64,000 bases of DNA from JABCPE02 sp963518845 (GCA_963518845.1 CAUQKV010000007.1:1-64000), one strand, 5' to 3'. Shown: positions 42,978-52,542, counted from the first letter of the stretch. Numbers and translations: made by a program. The notes: generated by a model from the letters alone, not told the origin.

Positions 42978-44309
42978 ATGAGAATTTATAAAATTATTTT
43001 CCTTGTTTTTTCCTTTTCTTTTTCTGTGGCTAATGCTCAGAAAAAGTGGACATTGCAGGAGTGTATACATTACGCTTTTGAACATAATCTGCATATCAAA
43101 CAGAGCAGACTAGAAAAAATGAATCAGGAAAATAATCTAAAAACAGCTAAAAAAGAGCGTATTCCGAGCGTTTCGGCAACGGTGAGCAATACGGCTAATT
43201 TTGGGCAAAATCAAGATGTTTTCGGGAATCACCGCAGGAATGATAATTTTAATAATTCTGTGAACATTGGTGCAAGCGTGACCCTCTACAACGGAAGCCG
43301 ACTTGAAAAACAAATTCAAAAATCTCAGTACGAGGTGGAAGCCAGCACCTATGATTTGGAAAGGATAAAAAGCGATATTTCCCTTCAGATAGCCCAGCAG
43401 TATTTGAATATTTTGCTGAATAGAGAAGTGGAAAATATCAATAAATCTGCCTATGAAAATGCTCAGAAAGTCTATGAAAAAGCCGAAATAACCACCAAAG
43501 TAGGGACAACTTCTCAAACAGTTTTAGCGGAAGCAAATGCCTCTATGGCAAGGGAATACCAAAACATGAAATCAGCGGAAGTAAACACCAAAAACGCACT
43601 GTTTTCATTGGCTTTACTGCTTCAGCTGGAGGATTATAAGGACTTTGATGTAGCGGGCTGGGATGTAGCAGAAAATGTAGAAAAAACTGATTTTTCGGTA
43701 AGTGAAGTTTTGGAAAAGGCTTACAGCTGGCATCCGCAGATAAAGGGAGCAGAAGCGAGAATAAAAGTCTCTGAAATGCAGACAAAAATAGCAAATACGG
43801 GTTTCCTTCCGTCCATTACGGCCAGCGCAGGCGTTGGGACATTTTATTTCAATTCGTTTAATAATGATGGAGGCAGGAATTTCGGTCAGCAGTATAAGGA
43901 TAATTTTGGTCAGCAGATAGGGCTTACTGCAAACATTCCTATTTTTAACAAAGGAATTACAAAAATACAAGTAGAACAAGCTAAAATAAACGAAGATATA
44001 GCCAAAAACAACCTGCGGCAGCAAAAACAAGAGCTTTTACAGAATATTCAAAAAGCAGAATACACGGCAGAAAATAACTTTGAGGTTTATAAATCTGCTG
44101 TGGAAGCCGAGAAAAGCTCAAAACTGGCATTGGATTTCATGGAAAAGAGCTATCAGGCAGGGAAATCATCTATCTACGACCTGAACACAGCGAGAAACAA
44201 CTATGTAAATGCCCAAGGTTCGGCAGCACAAGCGAAATACAATTATTTATACCAAGTCAAGCTGCTGGAGTTTTATGCAAAAGGTACTTTGGTCGGACTT
44301 GCAGAATAG
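42978..44309 (+). CDS. TolC-family outer-membrane efflux protein
   Basis: A 443-residue channel with signal peptide (MRIYKIIFLVFSFSFSVANAQ) and two OEP repeats of paired helices and strands (WTLQECIHYAFEHNLHIKQS; later VLEKAYSWHPQIKGAEARIKVSE). It is the likely outer-membrane exit for the ABC efflux operon at 36680-41434, although it is on the other strand and separated from it by the AT-rich small-protein cluster. Confidence 0.93.
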   Translation: MRIYKIIFLVFSFSFSVANAQKKWTLQECIHYAFEHNLHIKQSRLEKMNQENNLKTAKKERIPSVSATVSNTANFGQNQDVFGNHRRNDNFNNSVNIGASVTLYNGSRLEKQIQKSQYEVEASTYDLERIKSDISLQIAQQYLNILLNREVENINKSAYENAQKVYEKAEITTKVGTTSQTVLAEANASMAREYQNMKSAEVNTKNALFSLALLLQLEDYKDFDVAGWDVAENVEKTDFSVSEVLEKAYSWHPQIKGAEARIKVSEMQTKIANTGFLPSITASAGVGTFYFNSFNNDGGRNFGQQYKDNFGQQIGLTANIPIFNKGITKIQVEQAKINEDIAKNNLRQQKQELLQNIQKAEYTAENNFEVYKSAVEAEKSSKLALDFMEKSYQAGKSSIYDLNTARNNYVNAQGSAAQAKYNYLYQVKLLEFYAKGTLVGLAE

Positions 44310-44333
44310 ATTTTGGAGAAAAATATTTAAAAC

Positions 44334-44369
44334 AAAAATCCATAAAACTAATAGGTTTTATGGATTTTT
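44334..44369. terminator. Bidirectional terminator TolC / fumC
   Basis: AAAAATCCATAAAAC (44334-44348) pairs with GTTTTATGGATTTTT (44355-44369), with a 6-nt loop. It separates the convergent genes. Confidence 0.8.
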
Positions 44370-44387
44370 ATAGTTTAATTAAAAAAC

Positions 44388-45770
44388 TTAAATCATATCT
44401 TTAGGATTGACCCAGCTGTCAAACTCTTCGCCAGTGAGCATCCCTGAATTTATAGCCTCTTCTCTTAGGCTTGTTCCATTGTTATAAGCGGATTTAGCGA
44501 TTTTTGCGGCGTTTTCGTAGCCGATGTGAGGATTTAGCGCTGTGACAAGCATCAGTGAATTTTCTAATAAACTCTTGATTTTTAGTTTGTTAGGTGTAAT
44601 TCCCGATACGCAGTGTTCATTGAACGAAATACAAGCATCTGCGAGAAGCTGCGCCGATTGTAGAAAATTGTAAGCCATCACAGGTTTGAAAACATTCAGC
44701 TCAAAATGCCCCTGCATTCCTGCAAAAGAGATAGTGGTGTCATTCCCAAGAATTTGCGCACAGACCATAGTAACTGCCTCTGGCTGAGTGGGATTTACTT
44801 TCCCTGGCATGATGGAAGAACCTGGTTCGTTTTCTGGGATGAAAATTTCTCCAATGCCACTTCTAGGGCCAGAAGCCATCATTCTGATATCTTGAGCTAT
44901 TTTAAATAGTGAAACAGCAATTTGTTTCAGTGCGCCGTGGCTTTCTACGATGGCATCATGGGCAGCAAGCGCCTCAAATTTATTCGGAGCGGTGATGAAC
45001 GGAAGTCCAGTGAATTCGGAGATGTATTTTGCGACTTTTGTATTGTAGTTTTTTGGAGCATTTAGCCCTGTTCCTACGGCAGTCCCTCCCAGCGCCAACT
45101 CTCGAAGGTGTTCCAGCGTGTTTGATAAGGCTTTTAGTCCGTAATCCAACTGTGCTGCATACCCAGAAAATTCCTGTCCTAGAGTTAGGGGCGTGGCATC
45201 CATTAGGTGGGTTCTTCCTACTTTGATGATGTCTTTGAAATCTTCAGATTTTTTAGCTAAAGAATCTCTTAGTCGTTCTACAGCAGGAAAAGTTTTTTCT
45301 ACTAATTTTTTGTACGCCGCGATGTGCATAGCGGTAGGGAAAGTATCGTTGGAAGACTGGGATTTGTTCACATCATCATTTGGATGAATAGAAGATTTTT
45401 CGCCCAAAGTTCCGCCGTTTAAGACATGAGCTCTGTTGGAGATTACTTCATTTATATTCATGTTTGATTGAGTTCCAGAGCCTGTCTGCCAGATAACCAA
45501 AGGGAACTGGTCGGCTAGTTTTCCAGATAGAATTTCGTCACAGACTTGGGCTATCAAATCTCGCTTTTCCAAAGGAAGTACGCCCAAATCACAGTTGGCA
45601 TAGGCGGCGGCTTTTTTTAGGTATGCAAATGCTTCTATGATTTCGCTAGGCATGGAGCCTTCCTCACCGATTTTGAAATTGTTTCTAGAGCGCTCAGTCT
45701 GTGCTCCCCAGTATTTTTCGGCTGGGACTTGCACTTCTCCCATAGTGTCTTTTTCTATTCTGAAATTCAT
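44388..45770 (-). CDS. fumC: Fumarate hydratase, class II
   Basis: About 460 residues of the iron-independent fumarase of the TCA cycle. Signatures: TGSGTQSNMNINEVISNRA (near 98), the HLMDATPLTLGQEFSGY block, and the family motif GSSIMPGKVNPTQPE (around 320). The ATG at 45770 (MNFRIEKDTM) is the family start; the longer frame from 45803 runs into the -7 region. Its promoter faces the phosphodiesterase gene. Confidence 0.96.
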   Translation of the reverse strand: MNFRIEKDTMGEVQVPAEKYWGAQTERSRNNFKIGEEGSMPSEIIEAFAYLKKAAAYANCDLGVLPLEKRDLIAQVCDEILSGKLADQFPLVIWQTGSGTQSNMNINEVISNRAHVLNGGTLGEKSSIHPNDDVNKSQSSNDTFPTAMHIAAYKKLVEKTFPAVERLRDSLAKKSEDFKDIIKVGRTHLMDATPLTLGQEFSGYAAQLDYGLKALSNTLEHLRELALGGTAVGTGLNAPKNYNTKVAKYISEFTGLPFITAPNKFEALAAHDAIVESHGALKQIAVSLFKIAQDIRMMASGPRSGIGEIFIPENEPGSSIMPGKVNPTQPEAVTMVCAQILGNDTTISFAGMQGHFELNVFKPVMAYNFLQSAQLLADACISFNEHCVSGITPNKLKIKSLLENSLMLVTALNPHIGYENAAKIAKSAYNNGTSLREEAINSGMLTGEEFDSWVNPKDMI

Positions 45771-45783
45771 GATAATAATTTTA

Positions 45784-45818
45784 TTTGTCACAAATTTACT
45801 CAAAACTTTTTACCTTTG
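45784..45818 (+). promoter_or_regulatory. Promoter of phosphodiesterase gene, overlapping the fumC promoter
   Basis: TTTG (45784-45787) and TACCTTTG (45811-45818) are 23 nt apart. On the minus strand a fumC -7 box TAAATTTG occupies 45798-45791, between them. The two divergent promoters therefore interlock within 35 bp. Confidence 0.55.
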
Positions 45819-45837
45819 TGGAAATTTAAATTTAACA

Positions 45838-47094
45838 ATGAAGAAAATTTTATTCATCTGGATTAGTCTTTTTTTTCTAACTTCTTGTAAGAATAATGCA
45901 CTGGTAAACAAGCCATCAGAGAAACAATATGTTTTGTTGGTTTCTTTTGATGGATTTAGATATGACTATCCTGAGAAATTTAATTTAGAAAACTTTAAAA
46001 AACTGAAAGAAAAATCATCCTACGCAAAAGGAGTAATTCCTAGTTTTCCTAGTAAAACTTTCCCTAACCACTACACTATAATTACGGGAATGTACCCAGG
46101 AAGCCACGGACTGGTGGATAATAAATTTTATTCTCCAGCAGAGGACAAAATCTATTCTATCCCAGATAGAGAAGCTGTGCAAAATCCTAAATTCTATGGA
46201 GGGATGCCGCAGTGGCAGTGGCTTCAGAAGCATGGAATGAAGACCGCTTCTTATTTTTGGGTGGGTTCAGAGGCGCCTATACAAGGCGAATATCCTACCT
46301 ACTGGAAACAATATGATTCTAATGTGCCTTACACCGAAAGAATCCAGCAGGTGATGGATTGGTTTAGACTTCCAGAGTCAGAAAGACCGCGATTTGTGAC
46401 GCTTTATTTTGAATTTGTGGATACAGCGGGACATCAGACAGGGACAAATTCCGAAAAACTAAAACAAGAATTACAGTTAGCAGATGAGCTTTTAGGGCAA
46501 ATCATGCAAGGTGTGGAGAATTTAGCCCTGCCAATAACTACCATCATCACGGCTGACCACGGAATGATAGATATGACAAGTGAAAAAGGGAAAATAATCA
46601 TCACCGAAAACCTTGAAAACAAGTTAAAAGACAGAGCCGATATGATAAACAATGGTATGCACTGCCAAGTTTATCTAAAAAATAAAAACCAAAAAGAGGA
46701 AGTTTATCAAGAGATAAAACAATATTTCGCGGGGAACAGCCATGTGAAGGTGTATAAAAAAGAAGAAACACCAGAAAAATGGCATTATAAAAATCATAAA
46801 AATATAGGCGATATTTTGATTATTACCGATGCTCCATACTATATGGTAAAAAGCGAGAAAGACTTTTTAGCAAATAGAAAAGGCATCTGGGGAACTCATG
46901 GGTATGACCCGTATGTGACACCAGAAATGATGGCGATTTTCTATGCTTTTGGGAATAAAATCAAGGAAAATAATGAGATAAAACCTTTTGAAAATATACA
47001 CATTTATCCATTTATCAATTATATTTTAGGAGTAGAAAATCCTAAAAATATAGATGGAAAAACTAAGGTTCTGACACCAATTCTTAAAAAATAA
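45838..47094 (+). CDS. Ectonucleotide pyrophosphatase/phosphodiesterase lipoprotein
   Basis: About 418 residues of the alkaline-phosphatase superfamily. Lipoprotein signal with lipobox FFLTSC. SFDGFRYDYP supplies the first metal ligand, PSKTFPNHYTIITG the nucleophile Thr, and HQTGTNSE, TADHG and GTHGYDP the remaining metal ligands. It cleaves pyrophosphate or phosphodiester bonds in nucleotides or similar compounds, on the periplasmic or outer face. Start is the ATG at 45838; the long upstream frame is an antisense shadow of fumC. Confidence 0.9.
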   Translation: MKKILFIWISLFFLTSCKNNALVNKPSEKQYVLLVSFDGFRYDYPEKFNLENFKKLKEKSSYAKGVIPSFPSKTFPNHYTIITGMYPGSHGLVDNKFYSPAEDKIYSIPDREAVQNPKFYGGMPQWQWLQKHGMKTASYFWVGSEAPIQGEYPTYWKQYDSNVPYTERIQQVMDWFRLPESERPRFVTLYFEFVDTAGHQTGTNSEKLKQELQLADELLGQIMQGVENLALPITTIITADHGMIDMTSEKGKIIITENLENKLKDRADMINNGMHCQVYLKNKNQKEEVYQEIKQYFAGNSHVKVYKKEETPEKWHYKNHKNIGDILIITDAPYYMVKSEKDFLANRKGIWGTHGYDPYVTPEMMAIFYAFGNKIKENNEIKPFENIHIYPFINYILGVENPKNIDGKTKVLTPILKK

Positions 47095-47099
47095 TAGAT

Positions 47100-47123
47100 A
47101 AAAAAGAGATGCTTTTTGGGGCG
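47100..47123. terminator. Terminator phosphodiesterase / DtxR gene
   Basis: AAAAAGAGATGC pairs with GCGTCTCTTTTT (one G-U) around a T/G-rich loop, ending in a T-run. It lies between convergent genes. Confidence 0.7.
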
Positions 47124-47137
47124 TCTCTTTTTGTTTG

Positions 47138-47791
47138 TTAGATTTTCTGCACTAAAATTTTATCACAAACCATTTTGCTGAACGTTTCGGTTTTTCCATC
47201 AAACTCTATTTTCATTGATTGGTCAAATTTCTCCACTTCTAAAATTTTCAGTTCAGAATTTAAACTCAGACTTCTATGATTCAGGTAAGTCAAAAACTCA
47301 TCCGAGGAATCTATTACTGCTGAAAGAATGACAGAGTTTCCTGCTTTACACTCGCTAAGTTTTGTTAGGTTTTGCTGAATGATGTTTCCCTGTTTGTCAG
47401 GAATAGGTTCGCCGTGTGGGTCTACTTTTGGGTAGTTCAGAAGTTCATCCATTTTATCAAAGAAAATCTCGGAATGGATGTGTTCCAGCTGTTCTGCAAT
47501 TTCATGAACAACCTCCCAGCCGAAGCCCATTTTTTCTACTAAAAACATTTCGGTCAGTCTATGTTTTCTCACCACATGAGCGGCTTCTTTCTTTCCTAAT
47601 GCTGTGATTTTTATCGGTTTGTAGCTTTCGTAGATAACCCAGTTTTTCTGAGAAAAATTTTTCATCATGCTGTTTACGCTGGGCATTTTTATGTTGAGCA
47701 TTTTGCTTAACTCATTGACTGTGAAAGTGTCATCTTTGTCAATAAGATGAAAAATAGCTTTTAGATAGTTTTCTTCATTGAGTGATTTCAT
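47138..47791 (-). CDS. DtxR/MntR-family metal-dependent repressor
   Basis: About 217 residues. N-terminal winged helix (EENYLKAIFHLID..., FTVNELSKMLNIKMPSVNSMMKNF), dimerisation and metal-binding domain with H-rich helices (EIAEQLEHIHSEIFFDKMDELLNYP, DPHGEPIPD) and a C-terminal FeoA/SH3-like domain (KAGNSVILSAVIDSS). Start: ATG at 47791 (MKSLNEENY). Likely senses Mn2+ or Fe2+. A dyad between its own -33 and -7 boxes suggests autoregulation, and it is divergent from menA. Confidence 0.9.
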   Translation of the reverse strand: MKSLNEENYLKAIFHLIDKDDTFTVNELSKMLNIKMPSVNSMMKNFSQKNWVIYESYKPIKITALGKKEAAHVVRKHRLTEMFLVEKMGFGWEVVHEIAEQLEHIHSEIFFDKMDELLNYPKVDPHGEPIPDKQGNIIQQNLTKLSECKAGNSVILSAVIDSSDEFLTYLNHRSLSLNSELKILEVEKFDQSMKIEFDGKTETFSKMVCDKILVQKI

Positions 47792-47809
47792 AATCAGTAT
47801 AAACCTCGG

Positions 47810-47839
47810 CAAATCTAACGATTATTTTTTAATCACAAA
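47810..47839 (-). promoter_or_regulatory. Consensus promoter of the DtxR gene with internal dyad
   Basis: On the minus strand TTTG (47839-47836), an 18-nt spacer, and TAGATTTG (47817-47810) form one of the best promoters in the window. GATTA-N5-TAATC (47820-47834) lies in the spacer and could be the repressor's own operator. Confidence 0.55.
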
Positions 47840-47908
47840 TGATTATCTTTACACAAATTTTAGGTGAAAAAAGGAAATAAATAAAAATTTATTTTCAGTG
47901 ATTAAGGT

Positions 47909-48847
47909 ATGAAGAAAGGAATATTTATTTGGCTTCAGGCGGCGCGGTTGAGAACACTGCCGCTATCCGTGAGCGGTATTATTATGGGGGCTTTTATTGC
48001 CCGCTGGCGATTGGTTCAGGAAGGTGAATTTTGGGATTATAGGGTTTTCCTTTTGGCTTTGCTTGTTACGATGCTTTATCAGATTTTGTCCAATTTTTCT
48101 AATGATTATGGCGATGGAACAAAGGGAACGGACGATTTCCGTGATGAAAAAGCAGAGAGCAGAGCGGTGGCATCAGGAAAAATTTCAGCAAAGCAAATGA
48201 AAAAAGTAGTGATTTCGTTTGCGGTTTTGTCTGCGATAGCGACAGCGGCTTTACTTTATCTGGCGTTTTTTCCTGATTTTGTCATGGAATTTTTGGGTTT
48301 TATCGGTTTGGGGATGATGAGCATCTGGGCAGCGATAAGTTATACAATCGGCAAGAAACCTTATGGATACTTAGGTTTGGGGGATATTATGGTTTTTATT
48401 TTTTTTGGATTGGTGTCTGTAGGCGGGAGCTATTTTCTTTTTACTAAAACATGGAATTGGGATATTTTGTTTCCTGCTTCTGCGGTAGGGATGCTGTCCG
48501 TATCGGTGCTGAATCTCAATAACATGAGGGATATGGAAAGCGACCAAAAGGCAGGAAAAAAAACGGTTGCGCAGTGGCTGGGATTTAGGTATGCGATGAT
48601 TTATCAAATTGTTCTCATGCAGCTGCCGCTGATTTTTATTCTAGTTTTCTTAATGAAAAACAATCTGCATGCACAGGGGAAATATTACGCTTTTATTGTG
48701 ATGATTTTATTTTTTCCAATGGCAGCACTCCGCCGAAACATCATGAAAGTAAAATCACCAAATGAGCTGGACCCATTTCTGAAACAAGTAGGGATAATTA
48801 CCCTAATGATGGCAGTTTTGGTGGCTTTGGGATTAAATTATTTTTAA
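47909..48847 (+). CDS. menA: 1,4-dihydroxy-2-naphthoate polyprenyltransferase
   Basis: A 312-residue integral membrane prenyltransferase with about eight helices. The two aspartate-rich motifs are NDYGDGTKGTDDFRDE (about residue 66) and DMESDQKAGKKT (about 210). It attaches the polyprenyl tail in menaquinone synthesis. Other men genes are not in this window. The UPF0173 gene follows 25 nt later. Confidence 0.92.
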   Translation: MKKGIFIWLQAARLRTLPLSVSGIIMGAFIARWRLVQEGEFWDYRVFLLALLVTMLYQILSNFSNDYGDGTKGTDDFRDEKAESRAVASGKISAKQMKKVVISFAVLSAIATAALLYLAFFPDFVMEFLGFIGLGMMSIWAAISYTIGKKPYGYLGLGDIMVFIFFGLVSVGGSYFLFTKTWNWDILFPASAVGMLSVSVLNLNNMRDMESDQKAGKKTVAQWLGFRYAMIYQIVLMQLPLIFILVFLMKNNLHAQGKYYAFIVMILFFPMAALRRNIMKVKSPNELDPFLKQVGIITLMMAVLVALGLNYF

Positions 48848-48872
48848 GAAAGAAATTAAAAAATATAAGATT

Positions 48873-49553
48873 ATGAAAGTGAAATTTTTAGGACAAAATT
48901 GTTTTTTATTTTCGTATAGAGGCAAAAATATCTTGACAGACCCATTTTATAATTTCCAAAAGGAAAAATCTGGATTTGATATCAGTTCGCAGAAGATTGA
49001 TTATGTGCTGATTACTCATGCCCATGGAGATCATACGGCAGATGTGGCTGAGGTTATCAAAAATTATCCAGAGGCGCAGATTATCGCGCAACCAGAGATA
49101 TGCGGATATTTCGGACATCCTCACTCTATCGATATCAATATAGGAGGTTCTACAATGATAGAAGATCTGAAAATCAGTATGGTTTCGGCATCTCATACTT
49201 CTAGTTTTCCAGATGGAACATATGGCGGGCATCCGGCGGGATATGTTTTAAAATTTGATGGAAAATGCGTGTATTTTGCTGGTGATACAGGAGTTATCTC
49301 CGAAATGGGAATTCTGCCACAGTTTTTTGGTAAGATAGATTGTGCTATTCTGCCTGTTGGCGGGCATTATACGATGGATGCAGAGCAGGCTGCTTTTGCT
49401 TCTTCGGAGTTGATAAAAACACCAAAAGTGATAGGTTGTCATTTTGATACTTTTCCGCCGATTGAGATAAATCACGAGCAGGCGAAGGAAGTTTTTCAAC
49501 AGCGAAAAATAGAGCTTTCCCTCCCTGAATTAGGAGAAGAGTTTGAACTTTAA
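48873..49553 (+). CDS. UPF0173 metal-dependent hydrolase
   Basis: A 226-residue metallo-beta-lactamase-fold protein: HAHGDHTADV (metal motif HxHxDH, about residue 50), further ligands in SASHTSS, FAGDTGV and the terminal CHFDTFP. Family members are uncharacterised hydrolases. Downstream of menA in the same direction. Confidence 0.88.
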   Translation: MKVKFLGQNCFLFSYRGKNILTDPFYNFQKEKSGFDISSQKIDYVLITHAHGDHTADVAEVIKNYPEAQIIAQPEICGYFGHPHSIDINIGGSTMIEDLKISMVSASHTSSFPDGTYGGHPAGYVLKFDGKCVYFAGDTGVISEMGILPQFFGKIDCAILPVGGHYTMDAEQAAFASSELIKTPKVIGCHFDTFPPIEINHEQAKEVFQQRKIELSLPELGEEFEL

Positions 49554-49560
49554 AACAAAA

Positions 49561-49592
49561 AAATATCTTTACAAAGCGTAAAGATATTTTTT
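49561..49592. terminator. Terminator UPF0173 / guaA
   Basis: AAATATCTTTAC (49561-49572) pairs with GTAAAGATATTT (49578-49589), loop AAAGC, then T-run. Separates convergent genes. Confidence 0.8.
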
Positions 49593-49599
49593 ATTAAAT

Positions 49600-51129
49600 T
49601 TATTCCCATTCTATGGTTGCAGGCGGCTTGCTGGAAATATCGTAAGCCACACGATTGATGCCTTTTACTTCGTTTATGATGCGGTTGGATATCAATTCCA
49701 AAAACTCGTAAGGAAGTTTGCTCCATGTCGCAGTCATAAAGTCTATGGTATTTGCAGAGCGGACTACTGCGGTGTATTCGTAAGTTCTCTCATCGCCCAT
49801 TACGCCCACAGATTTCACAGGAAGAAGCACTACGAACGCTTGGCTGACTTTGTCATAAAGCTCGTGTTTGTAGAGTTCTTCGATGAAAATATCGTCTGCC
49901 TCCTGAAGAATTCTCACTTTTTCTGCATCTACTTCACCTAAAACTCTGATTCCCAGCCCTGGGCCAGGGAACGGATGGCGGTGGACAAGGTGGCTAGGGA
50001 TTCCCAATTCTTCACCTACTTTTCTCACTTCATCTTTGAAAAGTTCGCGTAGAGGTTCTAAAAGCTCAAATTTCATATCCTCTGGAAGTCCGCCCACATT
50101 GTGGTGGGATTTTATCACTGCTGAAGGGCCTTTGATGGACTGAGACTCTATCACATCGGGATAGATAGTCCCTTGTGCCAAGAATTTCGCGCCTTCTATT
50201 TTTGAAGATTCTTCATTGAAAACTTCTATAAATTCATTTCCGATGATTTTTCTTTTCTGTTCTGGGTCAAACACGCCTTTTAACTTGCTCAAAAATCTCT
50301 CAGAAGCGTCTATGCATTTGATATTCATATGGAAATGTTCTCCATAGTTCTGCATTACTTTTTTCGCTTCATCTTTTCTGAGAAGCCCTGTATCCACGAA
50401 GATACAAGTCAGCTGGTCGCCTATCGCTTTATGGATAAGTACAGCGGCCACGGAAGAATCCACACCGCCAGAAAGCCCTAAAATCACTTTTTGATTTCCG
50501 ACTTTTTCTTTGATTTCGCTGACAGTTTTTTCTATGTAATTGGTTAATTTCCAGTTTCTTTCTGCCTTACAAATTTTAAACACAAAATTCTCCAGCATCT
50601 TTCCACCCTCCTCACTGTGAGTCACTTCTGGGTGGAACTGCACGGCATAGAAGTTTTTAGCCTCGTTGGAAATAGCCGCAATCACGCCTGATTTAGCATT
50701 GATTTCAAAATCCTTTGGAAGCTCCTTTACTTCGTCAAAGTGGCTCATCCAAACGATAGAATTTTGGCTCACTCCCTCGAAAAGAGCGCAAGGTTTTACA
50801 ATCTCCAAATGAGATTTTCCGTATTCGCCTTTGGTGCCTTTTTCTACCTTTCCGCCGAGGAGATGCGCCGTAAGCTGCATTCCATAGCAGATTCCTAAAA
50901 TAGGAATTCCGAGATTAAAAATTTCTTTATCCACCAAATGTGCATCTTCTGCATTTACGGAAGATGGCCCGCCCGAAAGTATGATTCCAGCAGGTTTTTT
51001 AGCCTTGATTTCATCTATGGGAGTGTTATAAGGAATAATTTCCGAATACACCTGCATTTCTCGTACTCTTCGGCTAATCAGCTGATTGTACTGAGACCCG
51101 AAATCAAGGACAATGATACCATTATTCAT
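49600..51129 (-). CDS. guaA: GMP synthase (glutamine-hydrolysing)
   Basis: A 509-residue enzyme converting XMP to GMP. Class I amidotransferase domain with GICYGMQL (nucleophile Cys) and HPEVTHSEEG; ATP-pyrophosphatase P-loop GLSGGVDSSV (about residue 218); C-terminal dimerisation domain ending in PPATIEWE. Co-oriented with purD, which lies 24 nt upstream, giving a purine operon. Confidence 0.97.
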   Translation of the reverse strand: MNNGIIVLDFGSQYNQLISRRVREMQVYSEIIPYNTPIDEIKAKKPAGIILSGGPSSVNAEDAHLVDKEIFNLGIPILGICYGMQLTAHLLGGKVEKGTKGEYGKSHLEIVKPCALFEGVSQNSIVWMSHFDEVKELPKDFEINAKSGVIAAISNEAKNFYAVQFHPEVTHSEEGGKMLENFVFKICKAERNWKLTNYIEKTVSEIKEKVGNQKVILGLSGGVDSSVAAVLIHKAIGDQLTCIFVDTGLLRKDEAKKVMQNYGEHFHMNIKCIDASERFLSKLKGVFDPEQKRKIIGNEFIEVFNEESSKIEGAKFLAQGTIYPDVIESQSIKGPSAVIKSHHNVGGLPEDMKFELLEPLRELFKDEVRKVGEELGIPSHLVHRHPFPGPGLGIRVLGEVDAEKVRILQEADDIFIEELYKHELYDKVSQAFVVLLPVKSVGVMGDERTYEYTAVVRSANTIDFMTATWSKLPYEFLELISNRIINEVKGINRVAYDISSKPPATIEWE

Positions 51130-51153
51130 ATTGATATAGTTTTTTGCTGAAAA

Positions 51154-52395
51154 TTATTTAACTAAACCAATATCTTCTCTGTGATATGCATAGTCAAAAT
51201 TCACAGCATCTGCATCTTCATAAACCTTTTGTCTAGCCTCTTCGTAAGTGTCACCAGTAGCAACTAAATTCAGCACTCTTCCACCATCTGTTACGATTCT
51301 GCTTCCTTGGTATGTAGCACCAGCAAAGAAAACTTCACTGTTTTTAACTTTGTCTATTCCTTTGATTTCCAGTCCTTTTTCGAAATCACGAGGATACCCG
51401 CCAGAAGCTAACACTAGACAAACAGATTTTTTATCTGAAAATTTAAGTTCTATGTCTTTTCCATCGATACAATCATTGATAGCATCTAAAAGATTGTTTT
51501 CTAAAAGCGGCATAATTGCTTGAGTTTCAGGGTCGCCCAGACGCATATTGTATTCTAATAGGTAGCATTCGTTATTAGAAACCAAAAGACCAAAGAAAAT
51601 AAATCCTTTGAATTTCAGCATGTTATCGTGAATTCCTTTGATGGTAGGATTCATAATATTTTGAACGAAATCTTCCATGTGTGCAGCTGTGAACTCTGGA
51701 TTTGGAGCAACAGTTCCCATTCCGCCTGTGTTAGGGCCTTTGTCACCGTTTCCTAATTTTTTATAATCTTTCACCGCGATGCAAGGGAAGAATTTTTCTC
51801 CATTAGAGAAAGCAATTACAGAAGCCTCGAAACCTCTCAAGAATTCTTCAACAATGATTCTGATTCCTGCATCTCCATGGATTTTTCTAATCATAAAATC
51901 GTGAATGGTAGTTTCTGCTTCAGCTAAATCTTTACAAATCACCACACCTTTTCCACTTGCCAGACCGCTCGCTTTTATCACTAATGGGAAAGCTTGAGTT
52001 TTCACATAAGCAACCGCATCATTGTAAGAATCAAAAATCTTCGCTTTAGCGGTTCTGATGCCGTAGTCTTGCATGAATTTTTTGGAATAAGCCTTGCTGC
52101 CTTCTAGTAAAGCAGCTGCTTTTTTAGCTCCGAAAATTCTCAATCCTTCTTTATTAAACTCATCCACGATGCCCTCTACCAGCGGAGCTTCTGGACCTAC
52201 GATAGTAAGTTCTATATCTTCTTTTTTAGCAAACTTCACTAGGTCTGCTATTTCCGTTTCATAAACTGTTTTTCCTAATTTCTCTGTAGAGGCGTTTCCT
52301 TTTGCAAAGTAGAATTGGGTAATTCTTGGGTCGTTTTTTAGTTTCCATGCGATGGCAGATTCCCTTCCACCATTTCCGATTATCAATACTTTCAT
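51154..52395 (-). CDS. purD: Phosphoribosylamine--glycine ligase
   Basis: A 413-residue ATP-grasp enzyme (GAR synthetase) of de novo purine synthesis. N-terminal MKVLIIGNGGRESAIAWKL, ATP-grasp core with FPLVIKASGLASGKGVVI and GPNTGGMGT, metal-binding MRLGDPETQAI. First gene of the purD-guaA pair. Confidence 0.96.
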   Translation of the reverse strand: MKVLIIGNGGRESAIAWKLKNDPRITQFYFAKGNASTEKLGKTVYETEIADLVKFAKKEDIELTIVGPEAPLVEGIVDEFNKEGLRIFGAKKAAALLEGSKAYSKKFMQDYGIRTAKAKIFDSYNDAVAYVKTQAFPLVIKASGLASGKGVVICKDLAEAETTIHDFMIRKIHGDAGIRIIVEEFLRGFEASVIAFSNGEKFFPCIAVKDYKKLGNGDKGPNTGGMGTVAPNPEFTAAHMEDFVQNIMNPTIKGIHDNMLKFKGFIFFGLLVSNNECYLLEYNMRLGDPETQAIMPLLENNLLDAINDCIDGKDIELKFSDKKSVCLVLASGGYPRDFEKGLEIKGIDKVKNSEVFFAGATYQGSRIVTDGGRVLNLVATGDTYEEARQKVYEDADAVNFDYAYHREDIGLVK

Positions 52396-52431
52396 AATTT
52401 GAAAATGTTATAATTAAAATATATAGTTCTA

Positions 52432-52439
52432 CAAAAATA
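52432..52439 (-). promoter_or_regulatory. -7 box of purD-guaA
   Basis: On the minus strand TATTTTTG matches the -7 consensus 36 nt upstream of the purD ATG. Confidence 0.45.
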
Positions 52440-52534
52440 CGCAAATTATTCTTAGAATAAAAGAATAATAAACTAAATTTTATCATGAAAATAAATGGCT
52501 AAAAATAGGGATATTTTCTAAGCGAAAAAATTTT

Positions 52535-52542
52535 TATATTTG
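52535..52542 (+). promoter_or_regulatory. -7 box of the CoA-transferase gene
   Basis: TATATTTG matches the consensus; the ATG is 67 nt downstream. The remaining sequence between the divergent genes (52396-52609) is AT-rich and otherwise featureless. Confidence 0.45.

Noticed and set aside
45637..45837. N-terminal extension of the phosphodiesterase frame
   Set aside because: It overlaps fumC in antisense and the real lipoprotein signal peptide begins at 45838.
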